From the NCBI RefSeq assembly GCF_029873635.1, contig NC_080423.1, positions 96,250,953 to 96,314,952 of the forward strand: a stretch of DNA of 64,000 bases. Reading direction: 5' to 3'. Below are positions 36,779-49,261 of the stretch, piece after piece. Both the position numbers and the translations under genes were made by a program. Within the stretch, counting starts at the first letter, position 1. Every line of letters begins with the position of its first letter. The stretch is from Malania oleifera (Eukaryota; Streptophyta; Magnoliopsida; Santalales; Ximeniaceae). Below the pieces are notes generated by a model, which saw only the letters and a program-made list of their open reading frames with translations, was not told the DNA's origin and ran no database searches.

Positions 36779-39632
36779 TGTGATGACCCAAAAAAAATAT
36801 ATATATATGATTAAAGTACAATAATAATAAAATAATAAAAATAGTCATTAAGTTAATATCAATACAGAAGTGTTTTTCTGTAGGATCCTTGATTCCATGT
36901 TTGATGCCTAAGAAAGACCTTGTCTTAGCGAGTGCTCAGAGACCATTGCGGCTCAGTCGCTCCCTGGAGGTCGGCCTGGTCAAAATGGAATTTCATAGGA
37001 TAAACAGGATAGATACTGTTTGTATACGTAAATAAGTATATATACATAAAATAGTGTTTTGACAGACATAATTTGTAGAAATACATAATAAGATGATAAT
37101 AATATAGGTATCATATGTGGGGCCCACAAGATTATGTGGGGTCCACATGAGTCCCGGAGCCACAAGACACTGTTTATATACGTAAATGAGTACATAAAAC
37201 AATGTTTTAACTGATATAATTTGAAGAAATATATGATAAAATAATAATAATATAGGTATCCTATGCGGGGCCCACAAGACTGTGTGGGGCCCACATGAGT
37301 CCCGAAACCGTATGAAGGTTTTCACAAGTCTCAAAACTATGCAGGATGCATAAAATCGTATAAGAGTTATTGGAATTACGTACGATCCATTTGGGTCTCG
37401 AAATTGTGTGGGGCCCACAAGACTACATAGGGCCCACAAGACCATGTGGGGCCCACATGAGTTTTTAAAATTTAAATTTAATTCTTGTTCAAAAATAAAA
37501 TAAAATAAAATAAATACTAAATATAGTTTAAAATTAATAACAATGATAATAATAATGATTAAGAAAAATAATAAAATAATAAAATAATTAGTTAGGTAAT
37601 GGATTAATTAATAAGGTAAGTAATTAATTAAAAATTTATTTAGTGAGAATGGTGGCAAACACTCCCAAATGGCCTCCACTCAAGTTTAAAATTAATAACA
37701 ATGATAATAATAATGATAATAATGATTAAGAAAAATAATAAAATAATAAAATAATTAGTTAGGTAATGGATTAATTAATTAGGTAAGTAATTAATTAAAA
37801 ATTTATTTAGTGGGAATGGTGGCAAGCACTCCCAAATAGCCTCCACTCAACCCATACCTTGCCCATCCCTTGCCCATTCTTTAATTTTTAAAATTATAAT
37901 TTCACCCATCTCCCCACACTTTTATAAATTCTATTTCTTCCCCAAAATTTTCCTATAAATAGGGAGCTCTCAACCTTCATTTTTCACAACAATTTTCCAA
38001 GGAAGAGAAGGATTAGTGAGTGAAAGAATTTGTGGTGGAGAGAGAATTTTTGAATAAATTCTTAATCACCCACTTTTTCTGATCTCATTTCTTAAAGATA
38101 ATTATTGTGTTCGTAGCACACGGTAAAAGAAGAAGGTAAGTAAATTTGATTATGTTAGTATTTTTATTCAAAATTTATACCCGAGTTTATTTGTAAGTAA
38201 ATTTTGATTATGTTAGTTTCTTTTTTATTTAAAATTCATACCCGAGTTTATTTTGTAAGTAAATTTGATTATGTTAGTATTTTTATTCAAAATTTATACC
38301 CGAGTTTATTTGTAAGTAAATTTTGATTATGTTAGTTTCTTTTTATTTTAAATTCATACCCGAGTTTATTTTGTACGTAAATTTTAATTATCTTACTTAG
38401 TTCCACAAAATTTCCATGAGTTTATTTTTACGCATATTTAATTATACCAGTTCTATCTTTAATATACTTGCATCTATTTTTGGGTTAAGAAATGTTCCAA
38501 TCCCCTCGGGTAAATTTTCAGCATTTCTTTCTATTCAAAAATAAAATTATATATATTTTTAACACAAAAATTGTGTGGCATGAGTTTATTTCTACGTTAC
38601 ATTTTTTTTATGTAAATATGAGTAAAGATGAGATTTTCACGATATTATTTTAAATTGCATAAATTATAATAAGATGATTTTCAAACCCCTTATGGCAACG
38701 AAAGTTCAAAGTTACAGATGCTCGGTACCGCAGCTTAAAGTTTATACGGATCAGAGTGCACCCACACTGTTTACAGAGTGGTTATTTATGTTAGTGGATT
38801 TCTCCTGAGTGCACACCTGGTTTAAGTCCAGGACTTAATAAGGAAAATCTCACTTAAAGTTTACGTACGTTGATTTAGTTTGGTCGGCCAGCCAGCTAAG
38901 TCCAGTCTTCGGACCGCACAACCCAGTCATGGGGGTAAACATGACTTACGGCAAAAAGGCCTAAGGGTGGTTTTTATACTATATGTTTATACATATTTAA
39001 TTACGTATACAAGTTACTGATGATTTGAAGGAAAAGTATAAGTTTACGTGAAAAGGATCATTCTGGTGCTTAAATGACGATCTAAGGAAAACGTATAAGG
39101 AAAAGTATATGTATGTTTATCATTAAATGTTTTTACAGTTTTAAAGTTAAAAGTTTAATTTAACAGTTATAATATATGATTATAAAAATTTACTGTTGAA
39201 ATTGATGACAAAAGTTTTATGCAGAAATTTTTAAATTTATATTTATTCTAAAAGCAGTCTTGAAGTTATATTATTAAATATTGTTTTACAAAATTCTTTA
39301 AAAGCTCATTTTAGCCACACACTAATAATAATCTTATTTACTTACTGAGCGTCGTCTCACCCCAATCATATTTTATTTCAGATAACTCTGAAGGACATGT
39401 CGGAAATCAGGCTTAACAAGCATGCGGGTGGGGATTAGAAAAAATAAAGATTTATTAGAAATATAGTATGATTTCAGATATTTACGTTTGTGTAATTTTC
39501 TTCTTTTGAAATAAGTGATTGTAACATGAATAATTAGCGCTCTGGTTTAAATAAAATTGAGTTTATTTGCTTCCGCTGTAAATCAGTAGTAAAAAGTTAA
39601 TATCCCAGGCCCCTCGGGGTCGGGGTGTTACA
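36779..39632 (+). mobile_element. Element W: third LTR (2854 bp)
   Basis: Runs from TGTGATGACCC to GGGTGTTACA and is followed by GTGAA (39633-39637), the right target duplication of the whole W array. Private changes include an extra A near 36790, GGTCTCGAAATT near 37400 and TTTTACAAAATT near 39289. TATA box at 37953-37962. Confidence 0.95.
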
Positions 39633-39637
39633 GTGAA

Positions 39638-39763
39638 TGCTGAGCTGGAGGTCCTAATTGTTATAGGTGCGGTAAATTGGGGCATATTGCAAAGAACTGT
39701 CTTGTGCTACTGCCTAATGCACCTGTACCTAATGAGATTCGGGGAAAGCATAAAGTACCCTGA
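39638..39763 (+). pseudogene. Element T gag, 3' portion with zinc knuckle
   Basis: Continuation of the gag frame after element W. It has a canonical CCHC knuckle, CYRCGKLGHIAKNC, which binds RNA, then about 20 residues and a TGA at 39761-39763. Only about 240 bp separate this stop from the 3' LTR, so T never had room for pol. This matches gag-only non-autonomous elements (TR-GAG type). Its protease, reverse transcriptase and integrase would have to come from a relative. Confidence 0.85.
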
Positions 39764-39990
39764 GGTGGAGGTGGTCTAGCACGTGTGTATACGATGATCC
39801 CGATCGGGGCAAATTTTTCCAAAGGCGCCTGTTTGTGTGTACGATTGAAATAAATAGTAGTTTTATTTAAGTATAGATGATGTAGAAGTTCGTATGGTAG
39901 CATATATTGAAATGTATAAGATATAGTGAGTTAATATATTTGAGATATGTGAAAAATGAACGATTAGCAAAAGTTTGAAGATGAAATTTT

Positions 39991-40006
39991 TGTTAGGAGG
40001 GGACAA
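39991..40006 (+). other. Polypurine tract region of element T
   Basis: TTAGGAGGGGAC precedes the 3' LTR, after the conserved GAAGATGAAATTTTTG block that many Tekay-like elements carry there. Confidence 0.7.
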
Positions 40007-40131
40007 TATAGTGATCCTAAAAAAAATAAAAAATAAAAAATAAAAAAATTAAAATTAAAATTAATTAATTAATTAAAAACAAATTATTATTATTTAAATA
40101 ATATAATATAATATAATATAGTATTAAAATA

Positions 40132-40165
<34 letters not shown>

Positions 40166-41081
40166 AGTAAGTTAAGTCTTGAAGGAATTAAATTCCTTCA
40201 GGAAGAAACATCTGTAGCGCCTCTCTTCAGTCTCTCTCTACATCTCTCTCACTCCAGCCTCCACTCCTCCTCTCTCTCCTCATTTTTTAGGAAAATATTC
40301 GACTGATCAGAAAACGAAAAATACCACTAGGTTTCATTCTTTACCACCGACATTTCTACCGAAGTGGATTTTTTGTAAGAGCGTTGTAGGCACCACTCCT
40401 GGGGTAAGGTATACTCCCTCTCAATTCTCAATTTCTCCTTAATTTTTTGGCCAAATCAACGACTCCACCACAGGATCCTAGCTCAGATTCTCATCATTTT
40501 TGTTGGAGCAAAATTTCAATTTAGGGGTCCTAGGCACCACTCTAAAGTGAGGGTGAGATTTAGGGAATTAAGAAAACTGGTTATTTTTGGGAGTTTAATT
40601 GTTTATTTGGAATTTATGGGGTTAGAAAATGTTAAAATAGTATTTTATTTAGGATTGATTTAATTAAATTAGGGTTGTAGAATAAGGGTTCGAGTGAGCG
40701 CCGTAGGCATCGTTTTGGGGTCCTTATTGGCGTAGTTTCTAGAAATCAGGTAAGGGGAATAGATTAAGTAAGTTGACTTGTAAATTTCACTGGTTAAAAT
40801 GGAAATTATATGTGTATATAAATATATATGATTATCATGTGAGTTTTAAAAGAAAAGCCAACCGTTTGAACTGTGGTTTTTAAGCCGAGGGCTATAGTTA
40901 TTATTTGTGAAAATGGAATGATGAAAGTAATTGATTTTTTGGAAATTATGGAGATAATTTGATGTGTATTTTCAGTAAAACTGACGTTGAATATGGGTTG
41001 GCTTACTATTTTTGTGAGATATAATTATGCGTATTATTTGAAATGTGTGGCACGAGTAAAATGAAAATACTGAGTTGAGTT

Positions 41082-41129
<48 letters not shown>

Positions 41130-42643
41130 ACATGTTGAAAATAATGAAATGTATTGGGATTATACTGCATGTGTATTATTAATCAGAGCTTGATGTGAAT
41201 GTTAAATTGTAATGTATGATTTGAGAACTCCGGTGTACCATACTGAGGCACAGTACTGTTGTGTTTGATTTTGGAAGAGCTTAGTGCACCCACGCGTCTT
41301 GTGGAGGGTGTGGTGACGGGATGATTGATATGTGCTGTGTAGGGTAGAGTTTCCCCTAGAGTATAGACCAGTGTGGGAAAGCTAATCTAACATATAGACT
41401 TAAGAGGTTGTTTTCTGATTTAACTTAGGTGGACCAATCAGGGTTAAGTCCAACCTTCAGGCAACACAGCCCGTCATGGGGGGAAGCATGATAGTGACTA
41501 TCCATCTAGTGAGTTCTAAATGCATAATTGTTTAATTTAACCAATGAATAAAATGAAAACAGAATATGTGAATGCAAACATGTATACAGAGTAGCATGAA
41601 ATTAGAGTAATGTAAAATGTGGAAGTGAGATTCACGTGATGTGAAATGTGAAAGTGAATTATGTGATGTGAAATACTGAAAACATGAAAAGATGAGTAAT
41701 ACAGAGATAATTGATACAGAGTAAAGTAAATATGTATTATACATTGTAGTACTATATATACTTAGCGCGAAATGCACTCTCCGCCCGAGGGCTTCTTGAG
41801 AAAGGTGAGCGCCCTGATTAACATTAAATGTAGCCATACTGGGTTGTATAATGTATTAGGACTGAGGGAAGCTACTTGTATCGGCAACCAATCTTCCCTA
41901 TTCTTGGGAACTTCTACTAGTCAACATTTGTGTGAGTGTGTGTGAGTATGATATAAAATAATCACTTGAGGGCATACTGAGAAAGGTAAGTGCTCTAATA
42001 TGCTTTAGTTGTAGCCATGAGTTGCATAAGGTATCAGAGCAGAGGGGTGCTACTTGTATAGGTGGGTAATCATTACAATCCTTAGGAACTCTAGTTAGTA
42101 AAATATTCTGCATGTGTGTGAGTAGGGACAGAGAATGGTTTCATAACTGTGATAATATTATAAATGGTGATTATATTTTGTACACTTAACCTCATCATAA
42201 CCACACACTGGTACTAATCTATTCTGACTTATTGAGATGTGTCTCACCCGATATGAATTCTATCTTTTTCAAAACCTTCGCGTGATCGAGCTCAGTGAGC
42301 TTGGGGCTGGTGTAGCATTTTTTAGAGAGAAAGGGTATAAACTTTGGATGTATATATATTTTTGGGTTTGTTTAAGTTTTCTGGGATGTATAAATGCATA
42401 CATGTTTGTGAATATTGGATGATGGAAAAATACCTTTTGAGATTATAGATATGTAGAAACTTTGGTATGTTATTGAGGAGTTGTCATTATTTCCGATGCG
42501 TAATTGATGTGAGAATATCAAATACGGGTGAATGGAAAATGTGGCACCCGGGCCCCGCTTGGCGGGTTCGGGGCATCCCAAGGTGGTATCAGAGATATTT
42601 TAAATAACACTTCGGACCCTAGTTTTGGGTTCGGTGTGTTACA
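40007..42643 (+). mobile_element. Element T: 3' LTR
   Basis: Homologous to 21460-24018; starts TATAGTGATCC (one change from TG) and ends GTGTTACA. The following ATAAT (42644-42648) is the right target duplication. It includes a (TA)n run at about 41080-41120 and the same duplicated block as the 5' LTR. Divergence between the two LTRs is clearly larger than among the LTRs of W, so T is the older insertion. Confidence 0.9.
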
Positions 42644-42648
42644 ATAAT

Positions 42649-42900
42649 TATTGTATCCAACACACTTTATCCTTCCATGACTTTCTCGTGCCACAAATTT
42701 GGTATGCCACTTGCGCGTATGTATGCATGTATATGACCATAATTAGCCTTTTCTTAATTTAAAAAAAAAAAATAAAAATGAGTTACCCTTTTCTTATTTA
42801 AAGATAGCAATCCATGCATTCATGATTTCCTTTTTTTTTTTTTCAATTTAAAAAACAATTTAAAAGTGCATACCTAGTACAATATAATTCTTGTGCTAAG
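42649..42900. other. Intergenic sequence between element T and the copia remnant
   Basis: AT-rich with long A and T homopolymers. No gene or repeat boundary seen. Confidence 0.6.
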
Positions 42901-43321
42901 TGTTAAGCTTTTGTAAAGCCTAATTGCGTTCGATCTGGATGATGACTTGACTTTTCTTTAATGATCCTTTGCTCCCTGGACTAAGCAGCCCAAGTCGTAC
43001 TCGTGGGGGTCCGGGGGCGTTTTTGGGCCCTTTTTGTAGCCCATTCAAAACCCTGTGCGCAACATATAAAATAATTCTTTTAGGATGATTAGGTTCAGTG
43101 GTCACACTTTGCGAGAAGGTAAGAGAGAGAGTATTGTATCGCCGCACTCTCTATATTTTTTTTCCCAATAATAGTGAAATCCTTGCAACTTCGTGGACGT
43201 AGGAAAAATTGCCGAACCACGTAAATGCCGAATTGTGCATGTGATTGATTTTTCTTTGGTATGTATTCTTTCTCTATTTTGTTTCTCACATATTTTAGGA
43301 ATTTGTTGTTAATTCCCAACA
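42901..43321 (+). mobile_element. Putative 5' LTR of a Ty1/copia element
   Basis: The end is clear: TTAATTCCCAACA at 43321 followed one base later by the methionine tRNA primer-binding site TGGTATCAGAGCC. The proposed start TGTTAAGC at 42901 gives TG...CA ends and a length of 421 bp, normal for small copia LTRs, but no 3' LTR was found to confirm it. Confidence 0.5.
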
Positions 43322-43360
43322 ACTGGTATCAGAGCCAAGTTATGTTCAAGTGGGAGCAAT

Positions 43361-44294
43361 GGCAGAGGAAGCAGGAAAGGCGTTTGGAATAGAAAAGTTT
43401 GATGGCACAGACTTTGGATTCTGGAAATCGAGAATTATATCTATGGGAAGAAGTTACATCTGCTGCTTCTAGGAGCAAAATCTATTACTATGATGGACGA
43501 GGAATTGACTCTCCTTGACAGACAGGTACTAGGAGTTATAAGATTAACTCTATCGAGGTCTGTTGCACACAATGTTGTGAAGGAGAAGATTACAGCAGAT
43601 CTTATGAAGGCTTTGTCTGGTATGCATGAAAAATCATCAACAAATAACAAGGTAAATTTGATAAAGAAATTGTTTAATTTGAAGATGGTAGAGAATGCAT
43701 CAGTAGCACAACATCTAAATGAGTTTAATATTATCACAAATAAATTATCGTCTGTAGAAATTGATTTTGATTATGAGATTCATGCACTGATCGTTTTGGC
43801 TTCATTACCAAACAGTTGGGAGGCAATGAGGATGGCAGTAAGCAACTCTACTGGAAAAGAAAAACTGAAGTACAATGATATACGGGATTTAATTAAGACT
43901 GAGGAGATTCGTAGAAGAGATGCGGGTGAAACCTTAGGATCTGGTTTTGTCCTAAACCTTGAGATAACAGGTAGAGGTAATGACCAAAATTTAGATCGGG
44001 GTTTGATCAAAATCTAGAAATTATAATCAGAACATAAGTAAATCTAGATCTGAGCAAAAAGGACAATGCTGGAATTGTGGAAAAACGGGTCACTTTAGGA
44101 GACAATGCAAAAGCCTTAAGAAAAAGAATGAGGATGATTCCACTAATGTTGTAACAGAAGAGGTACAAGATGCATTACTTCTTGCAGTAGATAGTCCACT
44201 TGATGATTGGGTTTTGGATTCAAGAGCTTCGTTTCATACCACTTCACATAGAAAAAGTTTGAATTTAAAAACTTATGAAAAATATGTCCGTTAA
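43361..44294 (+). pseudogene. Ty1/copia gag and start of protease, broken
   Basis: ATG at 43361 begins the copia gag start (FGIEKFDGTDFGFWKSRI). A frameshift near 43440 moves the reading to the frame that runs 43490-44017, which carries the UBN2-type gag core (LMKALSGMHEKSS, KKLFNLKM, VAQHLNEFN, ALIVLASLPNSWEA). A second break near 44000 precedes the zinc knuckle CWNCGKTGHFRRQC (about 44069-44110). Then comes WVLDSRASFH, the protease active site with Gly replaced by Arg (normally DSGAS). The element ends soon after, so integrase and reverse transcriptase are missing. Tork/Tnt1-type by resemblance. Clearly dead. Confidence 0.85.
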
Positions 44295-44295
44295 T

Positions 44296-44520
44296 AGTGT
44301 TCAGATAACTGAACTTTCAGGTTCAGTTGTCTGAGGAGGTTCTGCCTCTTTAGAAAATTCAGCAAAAAATCTTCAGATGACTGAACTTAATCTTCAGTCA
44401 TTAGAAGTTATTCTTCAGGTGTCTGAAGTTACACTTCAAATGTCTTAAGTTACACTCCAGTCGTCTGAAGTGGTTCTGTGTGCTGTTCATTCAGCTGAAG
44501 TTCCTCCTGTGAACAATGTT
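44296..44520 (+). repeat. Array of TTCAG...CTGAA palindromes
   Basis: About nine short imperfect palindromes such as CTTCAGGTGTCTGAAG, CTTCAGATGACTGAA and CCAGTCGTCTGAAG, spaced roughly 20-30 bp. They begin immediately where copia coding sequence stops. Confidence 0.7.
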
Positions 44521-45001
44521 CAGTTGGCTGACAACTGTGACCCCGTTTCAGTATTTTGTGCATAACTTTTTCTTTATAACTTTAAATTAAGTTTTCTTGG
44601 TTTAAAAAGAAAGCTAAGAGAAACTCCTATAACTTTCATGTTGAACACTCTTTAAAATAAGGAGTTTTTGATAGTTAAAAATGCACCTCAATGTGGATAT
44701 ATAAAAACTGACAGCATTTGGAAAAACCTCCTTTTGGTGCTTTTCATTCCAAAAATAATTTTAACCTTTTTGAAATATTTTTTGACCTTATAAAAATATT
44801 TTCCAAGTATTTTAAAAGGTATCTAGGTCCAAGAATTTAACTTAAGAGCTTCATAATATTTTAAACGATATTTAAACATTAAAGTGCTTACATAAAGACT
44901 TCTAAGACTTGACATTCTAAACACTCAAGTCTTCATGCTTTCTTTGACTCTTTCTTGGTCTTCAAGCTTTAATATTCTTTGGGCTTTCTTACTTTGCTTT
45001 T
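44521..45001. other. Non-coding sequence left of the solo LTR
   Basis: T-rich, with repeated CTTCAAGCTTTAATATTC and CTTTGGGCTTTC-like phrases that continue at 47979 on the far side of the solo LTR. No gene seen. Its last five bases CTTTT are the left target duplication. Confidence 0.6.
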
Positions 45002-45499
45002 TGTCGCGACGTCCCAGAGCGCATGTGCCCCGGGCGGCGAAATAAAAATCAATTTTAATTTTCAAGGAAAAATATGGAATGTCGAAGTTGCCATTAACCT
45101 TTTAGTGTGGTTAGAACACATGATTACTACCCCATTATGGGTAAAATGGGTCTACGTTACCAGAACTGGGGTCGGGAGTTCGGTTACATGAGGGGAAGGT
45201 ACGAGCACCCCCTACGCGCCCGTTCTTACAAACGGTACCTAATTAATTTAATATTATCCCTAAATTAATTTAAAAAGTCTTTAAGTTACTCATTTTATGA
45301 GTTTATAAATACACATGAAAAATAAATAAATAAATGAATGTCATATATACATATATATTCCCTCAGAGCTTAAGGTACGTGAAGCCCGAAAGCTCATACC
45401 CTAGCATTAAAATCAAAGGGATAAAGATAGAAAAAAAATCAAAAATAATTAATAACAAAAATAACAAAATGATAACAAGTTATTACATATTAAAAATAA

Positions 45500-45900
45500 C
45501 ACGATTAAACATACAGATAATTCACAATAGAATAATGATAGTAATAATAATGATAATGATAAATAACATTAATAATAATAAATACACTAAAGATAATATA
45601 CAATAGTGACAAAAAAATAGCAATAATAAAGAAAATAATAATAGAAATAATAATAAATAATGATGGTAATAATAATAATAATGATAATAATAATAATAAC
45701 AATAATAATAACAATAATAGTAATAAAAATAATAATAATAATATAAGCAATAATAATAGCATTAAAGATAATAAACACCATGATGATGACAGTAATAATA
45801 ATAATGAATAATGATAATAGCAATAACGATAATATTAATAGTAATAAATACAATAAATAATAACAATAGATAATAGTACTAATAATAATAATGTTACCAA
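45500..45900. repeat. AAT/AATG-rich microsatellite in solo LTR
   Basis: Degenerate trinucleotide-rich tract near the LTR 3' end (minus-strand sense). Poly-isoleucine and poly-leucine frames across it are artefacts. Confidence 0.8.
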
Positions 45901-46654
45901 ATAATCACAAAGATACCTTTTTTACATACATAAATATATACAACAAGGGTAATAATAATACTTTTATTGGATAGCACTAACATTGATAATGCTTCTACCT
46001 ACATTTATATATATATATATATATACACTAATGGTTATAATACTAGTAATGCCTTTAAATGGTAACACTAACAATAATAAACATGAACACACAATCAAAG
46101 ATATACACAGCATATATAGAAACAAAATTGTGAAAGCTAAGGAAACAAACTTATAATCAGATTATGGAAACCAAGTAATCCTAAAATCAGTGAGTCATTG
46201 TACAAAGGTAAGCAAACAGTGAAGTTATGGAAATAATCTAAAGCTAATAATAATATATGAATATTCAATATAACCACTAAACGGAAAATTATCGAATTGA
46301 AGATTGGTGTAGAACCCTAAAATAAAAATAATATGCTACACATGAAATAAACACTAACCCTATATGTGAACATTAATTATAACAAAAACCCTACATAGCC
46401 CTAAACATATGGATATCAAACAAAGACGCCCTTAAGTAAATAATTACAACAGCTATTCTAACTACGTATTAAACATGCAATAATAATATTAACAGTTCAA
46501 TGAATAAAATGAAATTAAACTTTAAATATCCAAACAAATTCCAACTATGAAAATTCCACAAATAAAGAAAATTAATGTATATAAATAATACAACCAAAAC
46601 CTACCATGAATATGAATACTAAATATTAAAATAACCAATAAAAACAATAGAAAC

Positions 46655-47010
46655 CTACATACCTGCATATACACAAAAAATAAAAAACAAAAAAAAAAAA
46701 AAAAAAACAAAAAACAACCCCAGACATTAGATATTAGAGCAAATAAAACAACAATAATATAATATATATAAAAAAATAGAAACAAATAAATAAAAAAATC
46801 ACACGTGCATGTGTGTGTGCAGTGTGTGTGAATACATACCTGCATATACACAAAAAAGAAAAAACAAAAAAAAAAAACAAAAACAAAAAACAACCCCAGA
46901 CATTAGATATTAGAGCAAATAAAACAACAATAATATAATATATATAAAAAAATAGAAACAAATAAATAAAAAAATCACACGTGCATGTGTGTGTGCAGTG
47001 TGTGTGAAAT
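46655..47010. repeat. 177-bp tandem duplication in solo LTR
   Basis: Two copies, each from ACCTGCATATACACAAAAAA through ACCCCAGACATTAGATATTA to the GTGCATGTGTGTGTGCAGTG stretch. Confidence 0.9.
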
Positions 47011-47756
47011 TGTGTGTGTAAAAAGCGTGTCTTTTCTGGATGTGTGAATATGTGTGTGTGTGTATTGATGTGCATACATGGAACTAACGGGGGGTACCGC
47101 CGGGACTGAGGAAGACAGCGGTTCGGGTCCTGCTGTAGAGTTGAGGTCTTGCCAGGAGATGGTGATGATGACGGCGATGGCGGTGGGAGCGAGTGACGAG
47201 AGGCAAAGATGACAGAGTCTGAGGAGCGACGGCCTTAGGGGATGACGACGGTGGTGGTGTAGCGGGTTGGCAGCAGGTTGCTGATGGGGGTTGTTGCGAA
47301 GCTTCTGGTATGAGATGGGAGCCTCCCGGAGTGAGGCGGCGATGGCGTGGCGCCGATGGCGACTGCGTGGTCCTGCGGTGGCGAGGACGTAGCGTGGCCT
47401 TGGGGGGGCTGGCCGGAGAAGCTGGTTCGTGAGAGGATAAAGGTTGTAGAGGGGGGGGGCTTGGGTGCTTGCTGCGGTGATGGGAGGACCGTGAGGGCGA
47501 AGGGAGTGTAGGAGAACAGAGGGAGTCTGAGGAGCTGCGGTGATGGATGGCTCGGGAAGAAGAAGAAGAAGAAGAAGAAGAAGAAGAAGAAGACGATGAC
47601 GACGAAAGAGAAGCAGAAGATGAAGTTGTTTTTTTATTTTTTATTTTTCTCCTTCGGCTCTGTCATGCACCCCCCCTTTTTGGCTTGTGAGAATGAGCCT
47701 ATAAATAGGCTCTCTCCCCCCAAAACCCTAAAAATCTTTCCTTTTTTGTTTTTTTC

Positions 47757-47762
47757 TTTTTT

Positions 47763-47796
<34 letters not shown>

Positions 47797-47872
47797 GTAA
47801 GATAATAATAATAATAATAATAATAAAATAATAATAATAATAATAATAATAATGATAATAATAACAAAAATA

Positions 47873-47948
<76 letters not shown>
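47757..47948. repeat. (AAT)n microsatellite at the LTR 5' end
   Basis: Near-perfect AAT run equivalent to 3141-3720 in the related LTR, here much shorter. Confidence 0.95.
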
Positions 47949-47983
47949 TTGGGCCTGGGTAAAAATGGGGTGTCTACACTTTT

Positions 47984-48333
47984 CTTTGGCTCTTTTGACT
48001 TTAACATTCCTTGGCTTTCAAACAATCATTCATGTCCTCATATTCTTCAAGTTTTAATATATCATCTTTAAATCCATGTTTTGATCTTTAAATCCATGCT
48101 TTAACTCTTTCAAGCTTTATTTGATTCTTGTGAGCACTTTGACCTTGTTTTCTCTTATATGAGCCCTGAGACAACATTACTCATACAAATATGTTAAATT
48201 CTATTTGTTTGTTAGTATCAAAACAAGATAACAAGATTTTAAGCCTTGTAAGGCCAACAAACATTATAAGCTTATGAAACAAACAACACTATTTCATGCT
48301 TTTTGACACGTGAATCCATGAGGCGAGGGAGAT
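47984..48333. other. Non-coding spacer between two solo LTRs
   Basis: Continuation of the T-rich sequence at 44521-45001. The end GAGGCGAGGGAGAT resembles a polypurine tract before an LTR. GAGAT (48329-48333) is the left target duplication of the next LTR. Confidence 0.55.
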
Positions 48334-49230
48334 TGTAACGACCTGCTTAATTAAATAGGGTCTTTTTTTTTTAATTTTTTTAGACTATAATATTCTACAT
48401 GCACTGATACCATACTGAAGAAAACTCAATCATAAACCTAAGCAGCGAAAAGCATAAACTAAATAAACATGTCCATATCATACAATATCAATACCATAGT
48501 GCTACCATGTTTTTCCCAAAATATACACATATATCTGTTTTCCCAAAAATTCCCTCAACTATATTGGGATGTACAAAAATACTCCCAAAAACATACCCAC
48601 TCTCTGGCAGGGCACTACTGAAGCTCTTCTATTGCGAACCTGGTCTGCTCGCCTACCTGGATCACCTGAAAAATATATCAACACTGGGATGAGCCAAAGC
48701 TCGGTAAGGAGAAATATGCTATTGCTAGTGTGTAGCAAATGAGCTACTATATATCATGAAATCTGTTTTCATATACACATGAATAACTGAGTACAAAAGT
48801 ACTATACAAATAATAGAATACACCACCCCTTTTTCCTATTGCTTAACATGACAGTATTATGGTTATAATTTAAATACTTCTAGTGTACATAAGTATAGTC
48901 CCTGTTACTGTAAATCCGTACGTATGTAATAGTAACTGAAACTATTCCCTGTGGCTATCTATGTGTCATGACTTGCCCCCCTCATGACAGGGTTGTGCAG
49001 CCCGTAGGCTAGATTCACGCTGGCTGGCCAACCAGGAATAAATCACTAAATTTCGCCAGTCGACCTGCCTACCTCAATCCATATCTAGATGGGAAGCCTA
49101 ACCTCTTCAAGGGCCTAGGTGGTCGACCTTATTACGTATTATCTGAATACGTGGCTGCACTAAATAAGTAACATAGTATCTGTAGCAACGGTACCGTGCT
49201 CTGTAACTGCAAGTCCAACAAGGTTTGATA

Positions 49231-49261
<31 letters not shown>

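Larger units (their letters stand above)
45002..47978 (-). mobile_element. Solo LTR of Tat/Ogre-like element (2977 bp)
   Basis: Ends TGTCGCGACG... (45002) and ...GGTGTCTACA (47978) are the same as the LTR at 563-3756, and perfect CTTTT duplications flank it (44997-45001, 47979-47983). No internal sequence or second LTR is present, so it arose by LTR-LTR recombination. On the minus strand a TATA box CTATTTATAGG (near 47700) precedes the CTTCTTCTT-rich leader. A 177-bp tandem duplication lies at about 46655-47010. Confidence 0.92.

Noticed and set aside
43095-43322. 75-codon minus-strand frame in the copia LTR
   Set aside because: Runs against the element, ends at the LTR border and has no motif.
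45505-48025. Poly-Ile, poly-Leu and Tyr-rich frames of 70-120 codons
   Set aside because: Direct translation of AAT/TTA microsatellites.
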